A stretch of 64,000 nt of DNA from Siphonodentalium dalli (lineage: Eukaryota > Mollusca > Scaphopoda > Gadilida > Siphonodentaliidae): contig CP136061.1 of the NCBI GenBank assembly GCA_032622095.1, positions 216,842,373-216,906,372 on the forward strand. The letters are read 5' to 3'. The stretch's first letter is position 1. Every line of letters starts with the position of its first letter. This document shows, piece after piece, positions 46,055 through 57,282 of the stretch. A program made the translations under genes and the position numbers. The notes below the pieces were generated by a model. That model saw only the letters and a list, made by a program, of their open reading frames with translations, was not told where the DNA came from and ran no database searches.

Positions 46055-47395
46055 AGCTCACATCTTCTCTAGACTGAATGGGTTCATATTTGGTGTAGAT
46101 GTTCCCTAGGTGACTTACATTCATATTTGTTTAAATGAGGTCACTCTATCAAATGGTTATGAAGGCAGGGCCATAACTCTTGCTCTCCATAGTAATTCTT
46201 AAAAACTACCTCTTCTGCTGTACCATCAGGTTGAACGGGTTCATATTTGGTATGAACAGTCCTTGGGTGACCTGGAGTTCAGATTTTTTTCTTCAAATGG
46301 GGTCATTGGTTTTAAATGGGGTCAACTTGTCAACTAGGGGTCAAGCAAAGGAAAGTTTTCCTCTTAATATGCTTCCTTCACACAGACCATCAGGTCTATT
46401 TTATTGATATTTAGTATGAAGGGTTCTTTGGTATCTGGGATTCAAATTTATTCAGATGGGGGTCACCAGATTAAATAGACTGGGACCAGGGACATAACTG
46501 TATGTCTCTATAGTAATACTTAAAAATGTCTTCTCAAGAGAGGTTGGACTATTTAGCTTACATATAGTATGGAGGATCCTTTAGTGACTGAGATTCAGAT
46601 TTGTTAACATGAGGTCAACCTGTCAAGAAATGACGGGGCTATGGGGACTTCACTTAAAACATCTACCTTGGAACTACCTGACTGATTAATCTTGACATAT
46701 ATATGTTGTTTTCGGGTTCATGGATAATTGGGCTTCAAACATGTCAAAATAGTTTATAAAACGGTACTTGTGAGATTGGAAATTTCGAACAATTGAGAAA
46801 GTTTGAGACGTCAGTTGTGAAATTCTAACCTAAGACTTGGGAATCTGGAGCCCGGTCAGGAGGGGATATGTTGAGCTGGAGGGGGATCTGTAGTGTTCCA
46901 TTGGTAATTTAAAGGTAGATATTCGCTGATCGACATGAAGCCTCTCTAGCCACATATCCTGTGTAGATCCGCTTCTTTTAAAGTGATTATGAAAAGTTCT
47001 GACTGTTATGGTCTCAAGAGTCCCAGTCTTATCAGTCTTTGCAGTCTGGTGAGCGACCCCCACAGTCTTTGACTGTCTTGTTTGTTGTCTGGGATTCAAA
47101 TTTATTCGATTCCAGGTTAAATAGGGTGGGACCAGGGACATAACTATATGTCTCTATAGTAATTCTTAAAATGTCTTCTCAAGAGAGGTTGGACTATTTA
47201 GCTTTCATATACTTAGAGGATCCTTTAGTGACTGAGATTCAGATTTGTTAACATGAGGTCAACATGTTAAGAAGTGACGGGGCTATGGGGAGTTTTATGG
47301 GACACTTTTGTGTCTAATAAAATCATTGAAATACCAAATTCATTAAATAATCTACCTTGGACCTACCTGACTGATTAATTTGACATACATGTATG
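46055..47395. repeat. Dispersed-repeat block with tandem copy and inserted element
   Basis: 46055-46716 repeats the GTTCATATTTGG and AATGAGGTCACT sentences seen at 44163. Its distal part (GTCTTCTCAAGAGAGGTTGG, ATGAGGTCAAC, GGGGCTATGGGGA) recurs at 47150-47290. Between the two lies a roughly 380-bp unit (46717-47095: GGATAATTGGGCTTCAAACA through GTCTGGTGAGCGACC) that also occurs at 48786-49155, so it is an independent dispersed element. Confidence 0.65.
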
Positions 47396-47487
47396 CAGGG
47401 ATGAGAATTTCCCGCGGATCCGCGGTTTCCCGCTTTTTAACAGACAAAAACCCATTTTTGAGATCGATACAAATCCGTTGAGATAAT

Positions 47488-47489
<2 letters not shown>

Positions 47490-47533
<44 letters not shown>
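47490..47533 (+). repeat. Poly-G tract, 44 bp
   Basis: The longest mononucleotide run in the window. An apparent proline-rich frame on the minus strand is just its translation. Confidence 0.95.
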
Positions 47534-47534
<1 letters not shown>

Positions 47535-47876
47535 AATTGAATGAATTAGCTCTAAAAGACCGCGCGGAATACGATTTCGGAAAGACTGATAAATGAGACA
47601 CACAGGCAAGTGTACCGCGCGCTATGATTGGTCAAATTGCGGCATCTTTCAAGGAGTAAAACAATGATGTCATGGGATTCCCCCAGTAATTTACGTGTCG
47701 CGATATTTCATTGGTCGAGCTACTTAGAAGGTCTTGGAACTAACCAATCATTACCGAGAATTACAAGAGTTCTTGGAAAATATCTGCTTCCGATAACCCG
47801 CGAGATTTGCTTTGTTTTGCGTCTATAACCAGAATTTTGTTCCTATACTGAAATATCTACAGATACAATCGTGACA

Positions 47877-48131
47877 ATGTCGGCTTTGAAAATAATCGAA
47901 GCGAAAAACGATCACCGTGTGCGTGAGATTGACAAGAATGAGAAAGAAAAGTTCCGTTGGGAATGGTTGGAAAAGACCGTTTCGCTTGCGCTAGTTGGTC
48001 ACCAAACAACCGAGAGAAAACTTGGAGAATTTTTTCGAAAAGTGGAGGAACCGGGACTCGTTGTTTGTGTTTCTTGTTTGAATCAAACTGTGAAGTATGG
48101 CAGCCGTGGTATGGCAGCATTAAATGATTAA
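47877..48131 (+). pseudogene. BED-like zinc-finger N-terminal fragment, frameshifted
   Basis: The frame starts MSALKIIEAKNDHRVREID, continues NEKEKFRWEWLEKTVSLA, and reaches LVVCVSCLNQTVKYGSRGM then AALND followed by a stop. C-x2-C, the YGSRG turn and the ALND segment resemble BED/hAT-type zinc fingers, in which an H-x4-5-H pair follows. Here a stop falls exactly where the His pair is expected. In another frame the sequence continues as a Ser/Thr/Asn-rich linker (MDQHFFGVNKTSSIGN), as in proteins with this N-terminus. A small deletion is the simplest reading. It may derive from a transposon or a gene family of unknown function. No transposase domain was found next to it. Confidence 0.5.
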
Positions 48132-48785
48132 AAGACAAAAAAAGAATGTTCTCGCAAATGAACACGCATTCCATGGACCAGCATTTCTTTGGTGTCAACA
48201 AAACTTCGAGCATTGGCAACACTTCGCAGACGAAAATATTCAAAAATGAATATGAAGATAGTCTATTCAAAGAGATTAGTCTCATATAATTATTAATATG
48301 TTATGATGTGGAATATTCATTTTGAATAGACCATCCTGTTTGATAAATTGGTAGGTGTAGATTAGAATTATCTATTCATTTATTTCAAAATATTTTCAGA
48401 TTTACACTAATAGTCTTGTACAGCGACATTAAGAATCATCTTGACAAAAATGTTTTGTATTTAATAGCATACTGCATATACATGTAGATACATATGTCCC
48501 TATGCTGGAACCATTCTCTGCATGTGAGAAATTTCTTGAGACCTGTAAAAAAAAATGGAAAAATTAAGATTATCCACTAAAAATTGCACTCTCATATTAT
48601 CAGATTTTCCTCTTAGGAGAGGCCTCCGATTGCAGGAAATGACCCCCTTACCCCTAGAGCTTCTGGGGGCCTAGGCGGAACCCAGACCCCCGGCCTGTGG
48701 TTCGCGCCATACGGCGCGATGGCCAACGCGTCGCTGCGCTCGGATTCCAGCTGATTTCATCTGTGTCTGTTCTCATCCCTGTGTA

Positions 48786-49155
48786 TGGTGTTTTGGGTCC
48801 ATGGATAATTGGGCTTCAAACATGTCTAAATGGTTTAATAAAAAGGTGCATGTGAAATTGGAAATTTCAAACAATTGAGAAAGTTTGAGATATCGGTTGT
48901 GAAATTCCAACCTAAGACTTGGGAGTCTGGAGGGGACTTGTTGAGCTGGAGGAGGGGGTGATCAGTAGTGTATAGTTGGTAATTTCAAGGTGGATATTCA
49001 CCCATCTACATACATGAAGCCTCTCTAGCCACATATCCTGTTTAGATCTACTTCTTTTAAAGTTATTATGAAAAGTTCTGACTGTTGTGGTCTCCATAGT
49101 CCCAGTCTTATCAGTCTTTGCAGTCTGGTGAGCGACCCCACAGTCATTGACTGTC
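48786..49155. repeat. Second copy of the ~380-bp element at 46717
   Basis: Collinear with 46717-47095 in the same orientation: GGATAATTGGGCTTCAAACA, CCTAAGACTTGGGA, GCCTCTCTAGCCACATATCC and CAGTCTTTGCAGTCTGGTGA occur in order in both, about 2.07 kb apart. Differences are scattered substitutions and small indels. Confidence 0.75.
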
Positions 49156-49236
49156 TTGTTTCATAATAGGTGGGTGGGCACATCTAAAATATCTTTGTTT
49201 CGCTTTTCCCTAACCATTGTTTCAATGCTGAGTAGG

Positions 49237-49456
49237 TACAGTAATGCCCTAATTAATCGACTTCTTAATAATCACAGCAGAATTATGGGTAACTTTTCAG
49301 GATTTAGTCGGAAATATGGCTTGTTGCCATTCATCGGAAAGCTCTCGGGGAGAGCTTTCCGATGAATGGCAACAAGCCATATTTCCGACTAAATCCTGAA
49401 AAGTTACCCATAATTCTGATGTGGTTAAGAAGTCGATTAATTAGGGAATTACTGTA
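49237..49456. mobile_element. Near-perfect palindromic TA-flanked MITE (mariner-like)
   Basis: Two arms of about 105 bp are almost exact complements around GCTCTC-GGGGAGAGC. The ends are TA then CAGTAATGCCCTAATTAATC on the left, and GATTAATTAGGGAATTACTG then TA on the right. A TA target site and CAGT-type terminus fit Tc1/mariner-derived MITEs. Only a handful of mismatches separate the arms. Confidence 0.85.
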
Positions 49457-49504
49457 TGTAGGCAATGGTAAGACACTGGAGAGTTCAATATCTGTTATTT
49501 GACC

Positions 49505-49778
49505 TTAACCCTTCCATGACTCGAGCTTCCTGAAATTTTTCGAAAACCCTGTGCCAATGCATTCTTTTATATATCCGAATCTCCCATAACGAGTCTCCTA
49601 TGGGAAACTTGCATATATAAGAGAATACATTGGCCTATTAATATTTACCTTGACCTTGTAAGCCAGTGTATCATCTAATATACGCGAGGCTTCCTATGGG
49701 AGACTCATATATAAGAGAATGCACTGACACAAGAACTTTAATGCTGCACCAGTGCAGCTCCCATTATGAAAGGGTTAA
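49505..49778. mobile_element. TTAA-ended MITE (CCCTTTCATG family), intact ends
   Basis: TTAA, CCCTTCCATGACTCGAGC on the left, and GCAGCTCCCATTATGAAAGGG, then TTAA on the right. The body is 266 bp with inner palindromic words (CTCCTATGGGAAACTTGC, TCCTATGGGAGACTC). The best-preserved family member, it shows both TTAA sites exactly. Confidence 0.85.
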
Positions 49779-50197
49779 AAACCTAAGTTTATCATAAGTA
49801 TAAAAACAATATATGTTTAAAATTGTCACGCCAGGTAATAAAACAAATATTTGGTTTCCTAATGAACGATTGACATTACCCATGCAAAATTACATCTGAG
49901 ATCTGTTTTCTCATGAGTCATTGGTGGATATTATTACCAAATTATTTAGTTTTCAGATTCGTTACAAACAGTTTGATGTTTTTCAAATGCACATGAGAGA
50001 TATTTGTGTAGACCAGTTTCATGATGGAAATTATATATATGACAATATGGTGCATATCCATTATATGGAAACAATCAATATGCATATTTCTATGCACATG
50101 TTAATAAAACATCCAGTCTCTTTATTGTTTCCATCTGTATATAAATTATTTAATTCCATTGTGACATATTTAAATTTCATCCTGTTACCAATTGCAG

Positions 50198-50264
50198 GAT
50201 ATCCGAAAACTTCCACATGGTTTTGCTAAGAAAGCGGAGGGGAAAATATCAAGTTACAGGCCTG
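50198..50264 (+). CDS. Exon of the same unrecognised gene (third found)
   Basis: A TTACCAATTGCAG acceptor and a GTGAGT donor enclose DIRKLPHGFAKKAEGKISSY then RP, 22 codons plus one base. It follows in phase from the exon at 41814 (phase 0 to phase 0). Basic composition suggests a nucleic-acid or surface-binding linker, but this is only inference. A TTAA-type MITE fragment begins 15 bp after the exon. No further exon was recognised before the gap at 51400. Confidence 0.6.
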
Positions 50265-50278
50265 GTGAGTTAAAGAAC

Positions 50279-50362
50279 TTAACCCTTTCATGAATGGAGT
50301 TTCCTGACATTTTGCAAAATGCCAATGCATTCTCTTATATTATGTGAGTCTCCCATAGGGAA
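50279..50362 (+). mobile_element. TTAA-type MITE fragment beside an exon
   Basis: TTAACCCTTTCATGAATGGAG, GCCAATGCATTCTCTTATAT and GTGAGTCTCCCATAGGGA match the left half of the family; the right half is absent. Confidence 0.6.
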
Positions 50363-50454
50363 CTGAGTTCTGGATTTTGTCCATTCTACATTACATGCCA
50401 GGTTTAATTTTATATGGCGCAAAGATTTGAAAAAACAATTGAACAATTGTTCAA

Positions 50455-50773
50455 TGGCCAAAGAAAATTAAATGTCTGGTTTGGGTTACAAGCCGAAAAA
50501 AAATAGGGTCGGTAGGTAGGCTTGAAATTTAATTATTTTAATTAATTATTTTATTTTGACATGTACTTATTATTTTTGTATTAATTTTAATATTACACAA
50601 TACTTTTACTTAGAAATCAAACCTATTCTGAGATGCTTAAATGTGTTTTTTTGTGTTTTTGGAGAAAAAAATTAAATAGATTTTCTTGAAAACCATGAAG
50701 AAAACTTTAGGGTAGGGGGTTTAAAATAGGGTCGGTAGGGAAACCCAATCCACAAATATTTATTTTTTGGCCA
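50455..50773 (+). mobile_element. MITE with TGGCCAAA termini
   Basis: TGGCCAAAGAAAATTAAA at the left and the complement of TGGCCAAAAAATAAATA at the right. Inside are AATAGGGTCGGTAGGTAGG near one end and TAAAATAGGGTCGGTAGGG near the other. The reverse-complement relative is at 14890-15279. Confidence 0.7.
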
Positions 50774-51399
50774 AACCCTTCCATGACTGGAACATTCTGA
50801 AATTTTGCAAAAACCCTGTGGCAATGCATTCTCTTAACTAGAATGCACTCACTGGAGCTGCCTATACTTGCGCCCATCACACATTTGGCATGTTTTGTGG
50901 TGTCTTACCAACAACAGTTTGAACCACGGGTGCTGGCCCCTCGTTTGAGAAATTGAGAGAGATTGATAACAAAAATCTAGATATCAAATATCAGTTCATC
51001 CATCGCTGAAATAGTTGTGTGTACGGACAGAATATCTCTGTTATCTCAAGTTGATCTATTACACTGATGCTAGTCTTAGTAATAAGTACGAGTTGTTTGA
51101 CATATTTATAGAACAATATAGACATCGTTCATATAAAGGGTGTGAAAACGATTGGTTGCCGGTGATGCTATATTATATACCAATTGGGTTGTATTACTAG
51201 TTTGACTAGAATGATATCAAGTGTGTATGCCATTGCACTTCAGTGGCAAAAACCATCAAAGTAAATTACAAATACCGACACAATTAAATAAAAGACACGC
51301 GACCATTGGCTAGTCTTTGATTAACAGTGTGTCAATGTGAACATGCCCTTAGCGACTGATCTACAGTCTTCTGGAACATATCATCAAAATGTCTATTGC

Positions 51400-51499
51400 N
51401 NNNNNNNNNNNNNNNNNNNNNNNNNNNNNNNNNNNNNNNNNNNNNNNNNNNNNNNNNNNNNNNNNNNNNNNNNNNNNNNNNNNNNNNNNNNNNNNNNNN
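51400..51499. other. Assembly gap, 100 N
   Basis: Exactly 100 undetermined bases, again a standard unknown-size join. It separates contig B from the contig carrying the later UXT exons. Confidence 1.
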
Positions 51500-53219
51500 G
51501 GCCTGAACGGTTACTATGATTTATGCTGGTAGTTAAAATGGCAGAAAATTTATAGAAAATTATATATATTTCCTTATGTGCTTGCTTGTCGTGACTGATA
51601 GATGCATGGAGTTGGCTAATCTGCATTAGATACATTAAAACAAAACACTTTTAATTGGACACACTATCAGACAATATGAACATGGGAAATCACATGCACA
51701 AATGATATGGGATATATATTTTAGAAGACCAGAGATCCCCATGCTATATTTCATTTATTCAAGATATAACCTTTTATAATTTAGTGCCGTGACCTCAACT
51801 ATGTGGAGAATGCACACTCAATGTATGACGATAATATGATTATTGCATACTGACGTGGTGAAGATTAATCCTATGTACACAACATTTTTTCATACTGGTC
51901 TTGTGGGCAATGATATGAGTAAGTCTCACACTAATTAAAATGGATATTTCCAGAGTTCCAAAAGCTGTACAACATAAAATATTGTCATGCCCTAGTAGAT
52001 CAGGGTGATAATTTGATCACAGCATCATCAAAGAAAGATACATTGGGTTGCTGGTACAATGTAACTGTGCTATGACATTCAATTATCACTCACACACGTT
52101 CAGATGACAGCATCAAACCTTTTGTGAGTTTAGATATCAGTATATACCGGGTATCATTGATCATATGACCCTGAACTAACATTTATTCGACAGCCTCTTC
52201 ATGCATGAAAAACAATATAATTTCTGTGCGCAATACGATTAGAGGGAGTGCCACGAATCCTAGTTTCACGTGTACCAATCTATATGCCTTGTGAACTGAC
52301 ATAGAACAAGCGCCTGAATACATTGCTATTTCATGATATTCATCGAAATTTGGAAGACAAAAATTTCCCAATGAATATAACACATATAATTACCAGATCC
52401 CAAAGAATGGCAACTGGTTAATTTTGTACCTGCTGGCTGAAGCATAGTACACAGTTGGTTGAATACAGGCTATTCTAGTCATAGATTTGGACTATTCAGT
52501 GAAATAGAAATCACACTATGGCGATTACTCACGATCACTAGCGGTTGACAAATATCAAAGTATGCCCAAAACTGTTGTTGCTTGTAAGCAATATTTGTGG
52601 AGAAAATCGGATCACGGTGGAATAAACTTGAAGATACACAGGGATAGGCTAGGATATCAGTTCTCTGAATCAGTTGTTTGCCCATGGCACATCCCAAATT
52701 TGGGTGAGCTAAATCAATTGTGGCCCAACACAGGGCATAATAATTATGACACTGGCACCATATGACAAGCTCTCCACTCTGGTAGTATATTTCAATACTC
52801 AACGACAAGTGGTTATGGAAAACATTTCCGGAATGAGACTTTGGGTTTAGGAGCGAATGCACTTCTGTGACTTAAATTTTTATTCTAAGTATATATGCCT
52901 ATAGCAGCTTTTGTTGTTTTCATATCTGAACCTCTGTCCATGATCTTTGTAAAAAATACATGATCCTGACTAAATGATGGTATTTAGTTGTATTGCTCGT
53001 CCGGTTATCAGAGATCGCGGTAGATATAACAGACATTTACCAGGAGAAAGCTGGCAACTTTGAAGTTCAACATGAATATACATGTACAGGGTTTTGAATG
53101 CCATTGTATATATAATGCTATATGGTCTGTCGCAATAACCATCACTACAGCTGGAGCTGGTCTCCACTATGTATATACCCATGGTTATGCTAAATTATAT
53201 TACTTCACACTTGGTGTAG
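51500..53219. other. No supported gene; possible decayed coding patches
   Basis: Short frames around 52479-52862 (both strands) and the phrase RDRGRYNRHLPGESWQL near 53010 look mildly protein-like but lack splice context. A repeat segment at 51507-51640 recurs in reverse orientation at about 54105-54250 (CAACTCCATGCATC / ATTTTCTATAAATTT). Confidence 0.35.
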
Positions 53220-53396
53220 ATGCATGCATACTGCGTAGATTTGCAAATAACTCTCCCCAGAACTCAACAAATTTATGCATTTGGTGGGACGTATCAGACC
53301 CCAGAAGACTTGAGCGCAGATTCAAGACAAAAACTCAAATCGTATGCCCTTCAAGCGAAGCATGAGTTCAGTCGGTTCTACTTCGAAGGTTGGTGA
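53220..53396 (+). CDS. Small open frame, 58 codons, unrecognised
   Basis: The frame starts MHAYCVDLQITLPRTQQIY, continues AFGGTYQTPEDLSADSRQ and KLKSYALQAKHEFSRFYFE, and stops. The second part has a balanced, helix-like composition. A possible acceptor (TCTCCCCAG) falls before QQIYAF, and GAAG/GTTGGT could be a donor, so it might be an exon rather than a complete gene. No family is recognised. It could equally be chance or a transposon remnant. Confidence 0.2.
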   Translation: MHAYCVDLQITLPRTQQIYAFGGTYQTPEDLSADSRQKLKSYALQAKHEFSRFYFEGW

Positions 53397-55674
53397 TAGT
53401 TACTTATGACGGGGTGATCATGTTTGGTGCCATCTCAATGTTTTGAAAACAATCAAATGTGAGCAATAATCATCCACCTAGCATTACTCGGTACAGCTTT
53501 CTATGAAATATTTAGCATAATCAAGAATGTTACCAGAAAAAGTTAATTGACTGTTGATTATCTGTTTGGTTGTTTCAGTCGATAGACCATATCACGACTA
53601 ATAATACACCATTCCCACAGCCAGATTACGTTGAAATTTGACCATTGTTGTATTTATATTTCCGTGATATTTTGAGCTATTTGATGATGATGATTTAATT
53701 CCTGATCAGAGGTGCCCAACTGCATTGTTTCTATAGTGAAATGTCAACATTTGCCTCACTGCTTATAAACATAAATGATATCTTAGTCATATAAGGCAAA
53801 ATACTGATTTTGGCAGCCATTTTGAATGATACTTTAGCTATTAATTTTTTTTTTTCAAGTGTGTATCACCAAGCTAACACTTTTGATACATTTGCTGCCA
53901 TATTGACTCATCATTGAGTATATTGACCATCCAAATTTTAAAGCACCAATGAGATTGAATTGTATAGGTAATAATAGCCTGTGCTTAACTCCCTCATTTC
54001 AGATTCGTTTCACATTGCAATATGGCTAGAAACACAAAGTTATACCAAGAACAATTTGTTCAGGGATTGAAATGGACTGAGACCAAAGAAATAACAAGTA
54101 TAATGTCTCAAATGAAGATTAGTCAACTTCATGCATCAACCACAACATCTAAACGAATAAGGACGAAACATAGAATTTTCTATAAATTTATCGCCATTTT
54201 GATTGCCTTCATAAACCTTGTTACCATTTCACACCCTAATGAGATTGCATTTTGTCAGTAATACGTCCACTGGCTTAACTCCTTCAGATCTGTTCATTTC
54301 ATATTAAAAAAATTTCAGCGATTGGAAGTAGAGCTGAACACAAATTTCACTGCCCAAATAATCATAGGACATGAATAATAGGAAAACAAACAACAATTTA
54401 TTGTCAGTTACAAAACGGATATAGCAGATATGAGTGAAAATGTGTCTATTTTCCAATTCAGGTCACCATTTTGGCAGCCATCTTGCTATTGGAGAACCAG
54501 TTTTTCCTGTAAAATGTAGTACAATGTAATATCATCCTAATAATGTATACATTTGTATACATTATATAAGATAGTGTCTCCAACAAAATGCATTAAACTG
54601 ACTCAGTTCATATTTTGTAACACGTCGGTGTCATGTTGGATGCCATGATGGACTCTAGGAAATGCTCAAGGGTGTGAACTCCACACCCACCCATAAATTG
54701 AAGCACATGCCATCCAGAATCACAATCTGCTGAGACAAAAACTTTAACAGAGATTTTTTACTTTAATACCCCTAAAATTGGCCCTTTGCTTCTGGACTTG
54801 TTCAGATGCTATATGTGGATGACTTGCAAAGAAACCCTGAAAGGATTCATTTGTAAAAATCATCCACTAGCACATGTAAGTTCAAACAAACAGCCTAAAA
54901 TCTATTGCAATCAAGTGAATAGTCATCTGCGAGTGTTATCTATTATTATCTATGGCTGAGAAAAAGTCACATACCAAATACAACTGTCGCAATCAGATCA
55001 GGGACATTTATTAACCCTGTTCTTTACAAATTGGATTCTCTCATTCGGTGTTATAAAAGTATATATTGGAATTGCCTATTATTTGTCTCAAGGGATGTTC
55101 AGGAAATATAAAGCAGATAATACAAGAGCAGAAGCATTCCTATCTGTTGGTAGGTAATGTACAGATAAGGCCATCTGTTGATCTTGTTATCTGAACATTT
55201 CCTAAGGGAACTGCTCATCAATGAGTATTTGCCAGTTTGGTAATTAAAAACAAAATTACAAACCAAGCATCTCCAGTTGCAAAATCAGCTCAAAATAATT
55301 CAAGATATTATCAAGAAATTACTTATTAGATATTAGCCCTATTGTGAATGTTTTTTTGACATCATACAAACACATTCTAAATTCAAACTAAAAAACAAGT
55401 TAAATGGAAAATTGACACGAAAGTCTGGACACAAAATCAGGGTTGCAATGGACTCATTTCATCAAAGACAAAAAATATTAGAAGTCACATGTTTGATCCA
55501 AATCTGTCACATTTGTCAGAGTAATCACAGTCATATGTGGAGTGGAAAATTAAAACTAAACATCCATAGGACACAACTTTACTAAACAATTTGATCAGAT
55601 TAAACATTTAATTTGCTACCATGTGGTAGTTCGTAACAAGAAAATAAGGCTGCTTAATTTCGAAAACTACCCAT
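53397..55674. other. No supported gene; weak repeats
   Basis: The phrases CAATGAGATTGAATTG..GTGCTTAACTCCCTCA (about 53946) and TAATGAGATTGCATTT..GGCTTAACTCCTTCA (about 54238) form a diverged local duplication. The open frame at 54022-54261 lies between them and belongs to this repeat. I see nothing else I can name. Confidence 0.4.
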
Positions 55675-56010
55675 GTGTGGCTAGCATCACTAAACTCACC
55701 CCATGGGGACCTCATTCTGCTCTGGAAAATAATAATCTTTGTTATCAAATTAACAAGTTTTTTAGTTTCTTTATAAACCTATTATTTAAACGTTTTAGTT
55801 TAGTTTCTCTATATCCCCAAATTGGCAGACAACACACTGCATAATTGAGGTGCCCAATTGATGCACATCACCATATGGGAACTTCAGTCTGAGTCTCCCA
55901 TAGCAGATGAGGTCCCCAGACGATGAATTTGGTGATGCCAGCCCACTGTGTGGGGTAGCATCACTAAATTTGCCCTCTGTGGACCTCATTCTGCAAATGT
56001 CCAGCCCCAT
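55675..56010. mobile_element. Composite palindromic MITE, diverged copy
   Basis: GCTAGCATCACTAAACTCACC then GGGGACCTCATTCTGC (about 55682-55720) is the right half of a first palindrome. After TTTCTCTATATCCCCAAATT and GCATAATTGAGGTGCCC, the second palindrome spans about 55905-55993. The order matches 13844-14258. It lies about 0.4 kb upstream of a UXT exon. Confidence 0.65.
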
Positions 56011-56423
56011 ATTTTGAGGTCTGAAATTGGTCATGAAAAGGATCTTATCTCAAGATAAGAAGAAATAAAATTAAAATAACATCAGTCATCTTAATATATT
56101 TATGATCTGGGTAGTGAATACTGCCAATGTTTAATCTGTACTGTTCTATACTGAAATACTCATTGACGAATAGTTAGGTCATTTGTACACTTATTAGCTG
56201 AACATTTCCAACCAATGATTATTAATCATTTACTCTTGTATTATCTTTTCGTATATATCTGTCATCTGCTTTTGTTATCTGAACACCCCTCCAAATAAAA
56301 AATAGACCATTCCAATGTATATTTTTATAACTGAATGGGAGAACCAGTTTATCATGATTCCTAGTATGATATTCACTGATAATAAATAATCTATTTGACA
56401 TTTCTCTTTTTGGACATTTCCAG

Positions 56424-56497
56424 GAAACAAAAGTTGATGCAGATGGATTAAAGACAAAGGTAGATTTGGGATGCAACTTCTATATCCAGGCCCATGT
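56424..56497 (+). CDS. UXT: UXT internal coding exon
   Basis: Following a CATTTCCAG acceptor, 24 codons plus two bases encode ETKVDADGLKTKVDLGCNF then YIQAH, ending at a GTAGGT donor. VDLGCNF is a hallmark of UXT and begins the beta-hairpin of the prefoldin-like fold (human MQVDLGCNFFVDTVV). The last two bases (GT) join G of the next exon to make Val, giving AHVPDAS against human TVVPDTS. The exon starts in phase 0. A minus-strand open frame across it is a shadow. Confidence 0.93.
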
Positions 56498-57282
56498 GTA
56501 GGTAGTATATACATTTTTTTTTTTTTAAATAATTTTTATTCGGTCATAAACATGGAAATATAACATACATATCAATACATATCATAAGGGTTGTCACAAA
56601 TTGCCATTGGTGGTGAATAAAAGTTTTCAATTTGTCTTATATTTAGAGGGGCCAGAGTGTTTATTTTGAATAAAGTGTTTTCCCCTTTTAAACCACATTG
56701 TTTGTTTTTTATGGTGAGGTAGTATATATTATCATATGGGATCATTTAATAAGGATGATTATATTACATTGATCATGGTTCGCACTACCACTTGCCATGT
56801 TTGCCAAATAAAAATTAATTCATATTTGGCACAAATTATTTTCATTTGGCAAGTGAGTTCTCATATCCACAAAAAGGTTGAAATAATATACTGAGTAATT
56901 GGTTGCCTAAACCACTAGTGTCATAAACATCCCTTACCAATTTTCTAGCAGCGGTTAATGCAAAAGTTAACACCTCAATCAACAGGTAGCTAATCTGATT
57001 TCATATCAGAATGGTAGGGCTATTTAATCTTTTTTGCTATTAAATGCATGGTTTCTCTTCATTTCCAACTGATAAGATATGGCAGACATTGTTTTCTCTT
57101 ATTTCACGCCACCACATAAAAAAAGTTTGATCTGCATCCACAACTCTGATCAGGGTGCTAATGATTTTCTTTTGACTCAAAAATAATAGTCTTCCCCATG
57201 TTTGAATTTCCATGTCCCATGATACTTTGTGGTGGACTCTGCCAATATCAATTGTAATTGTATTTAATTTCCTTATAAATAA

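Noticed and set aside
47352-47609. Proline-rich minus-strand frame
   Set aside because: Translation of the 44-bp poly-G tract.
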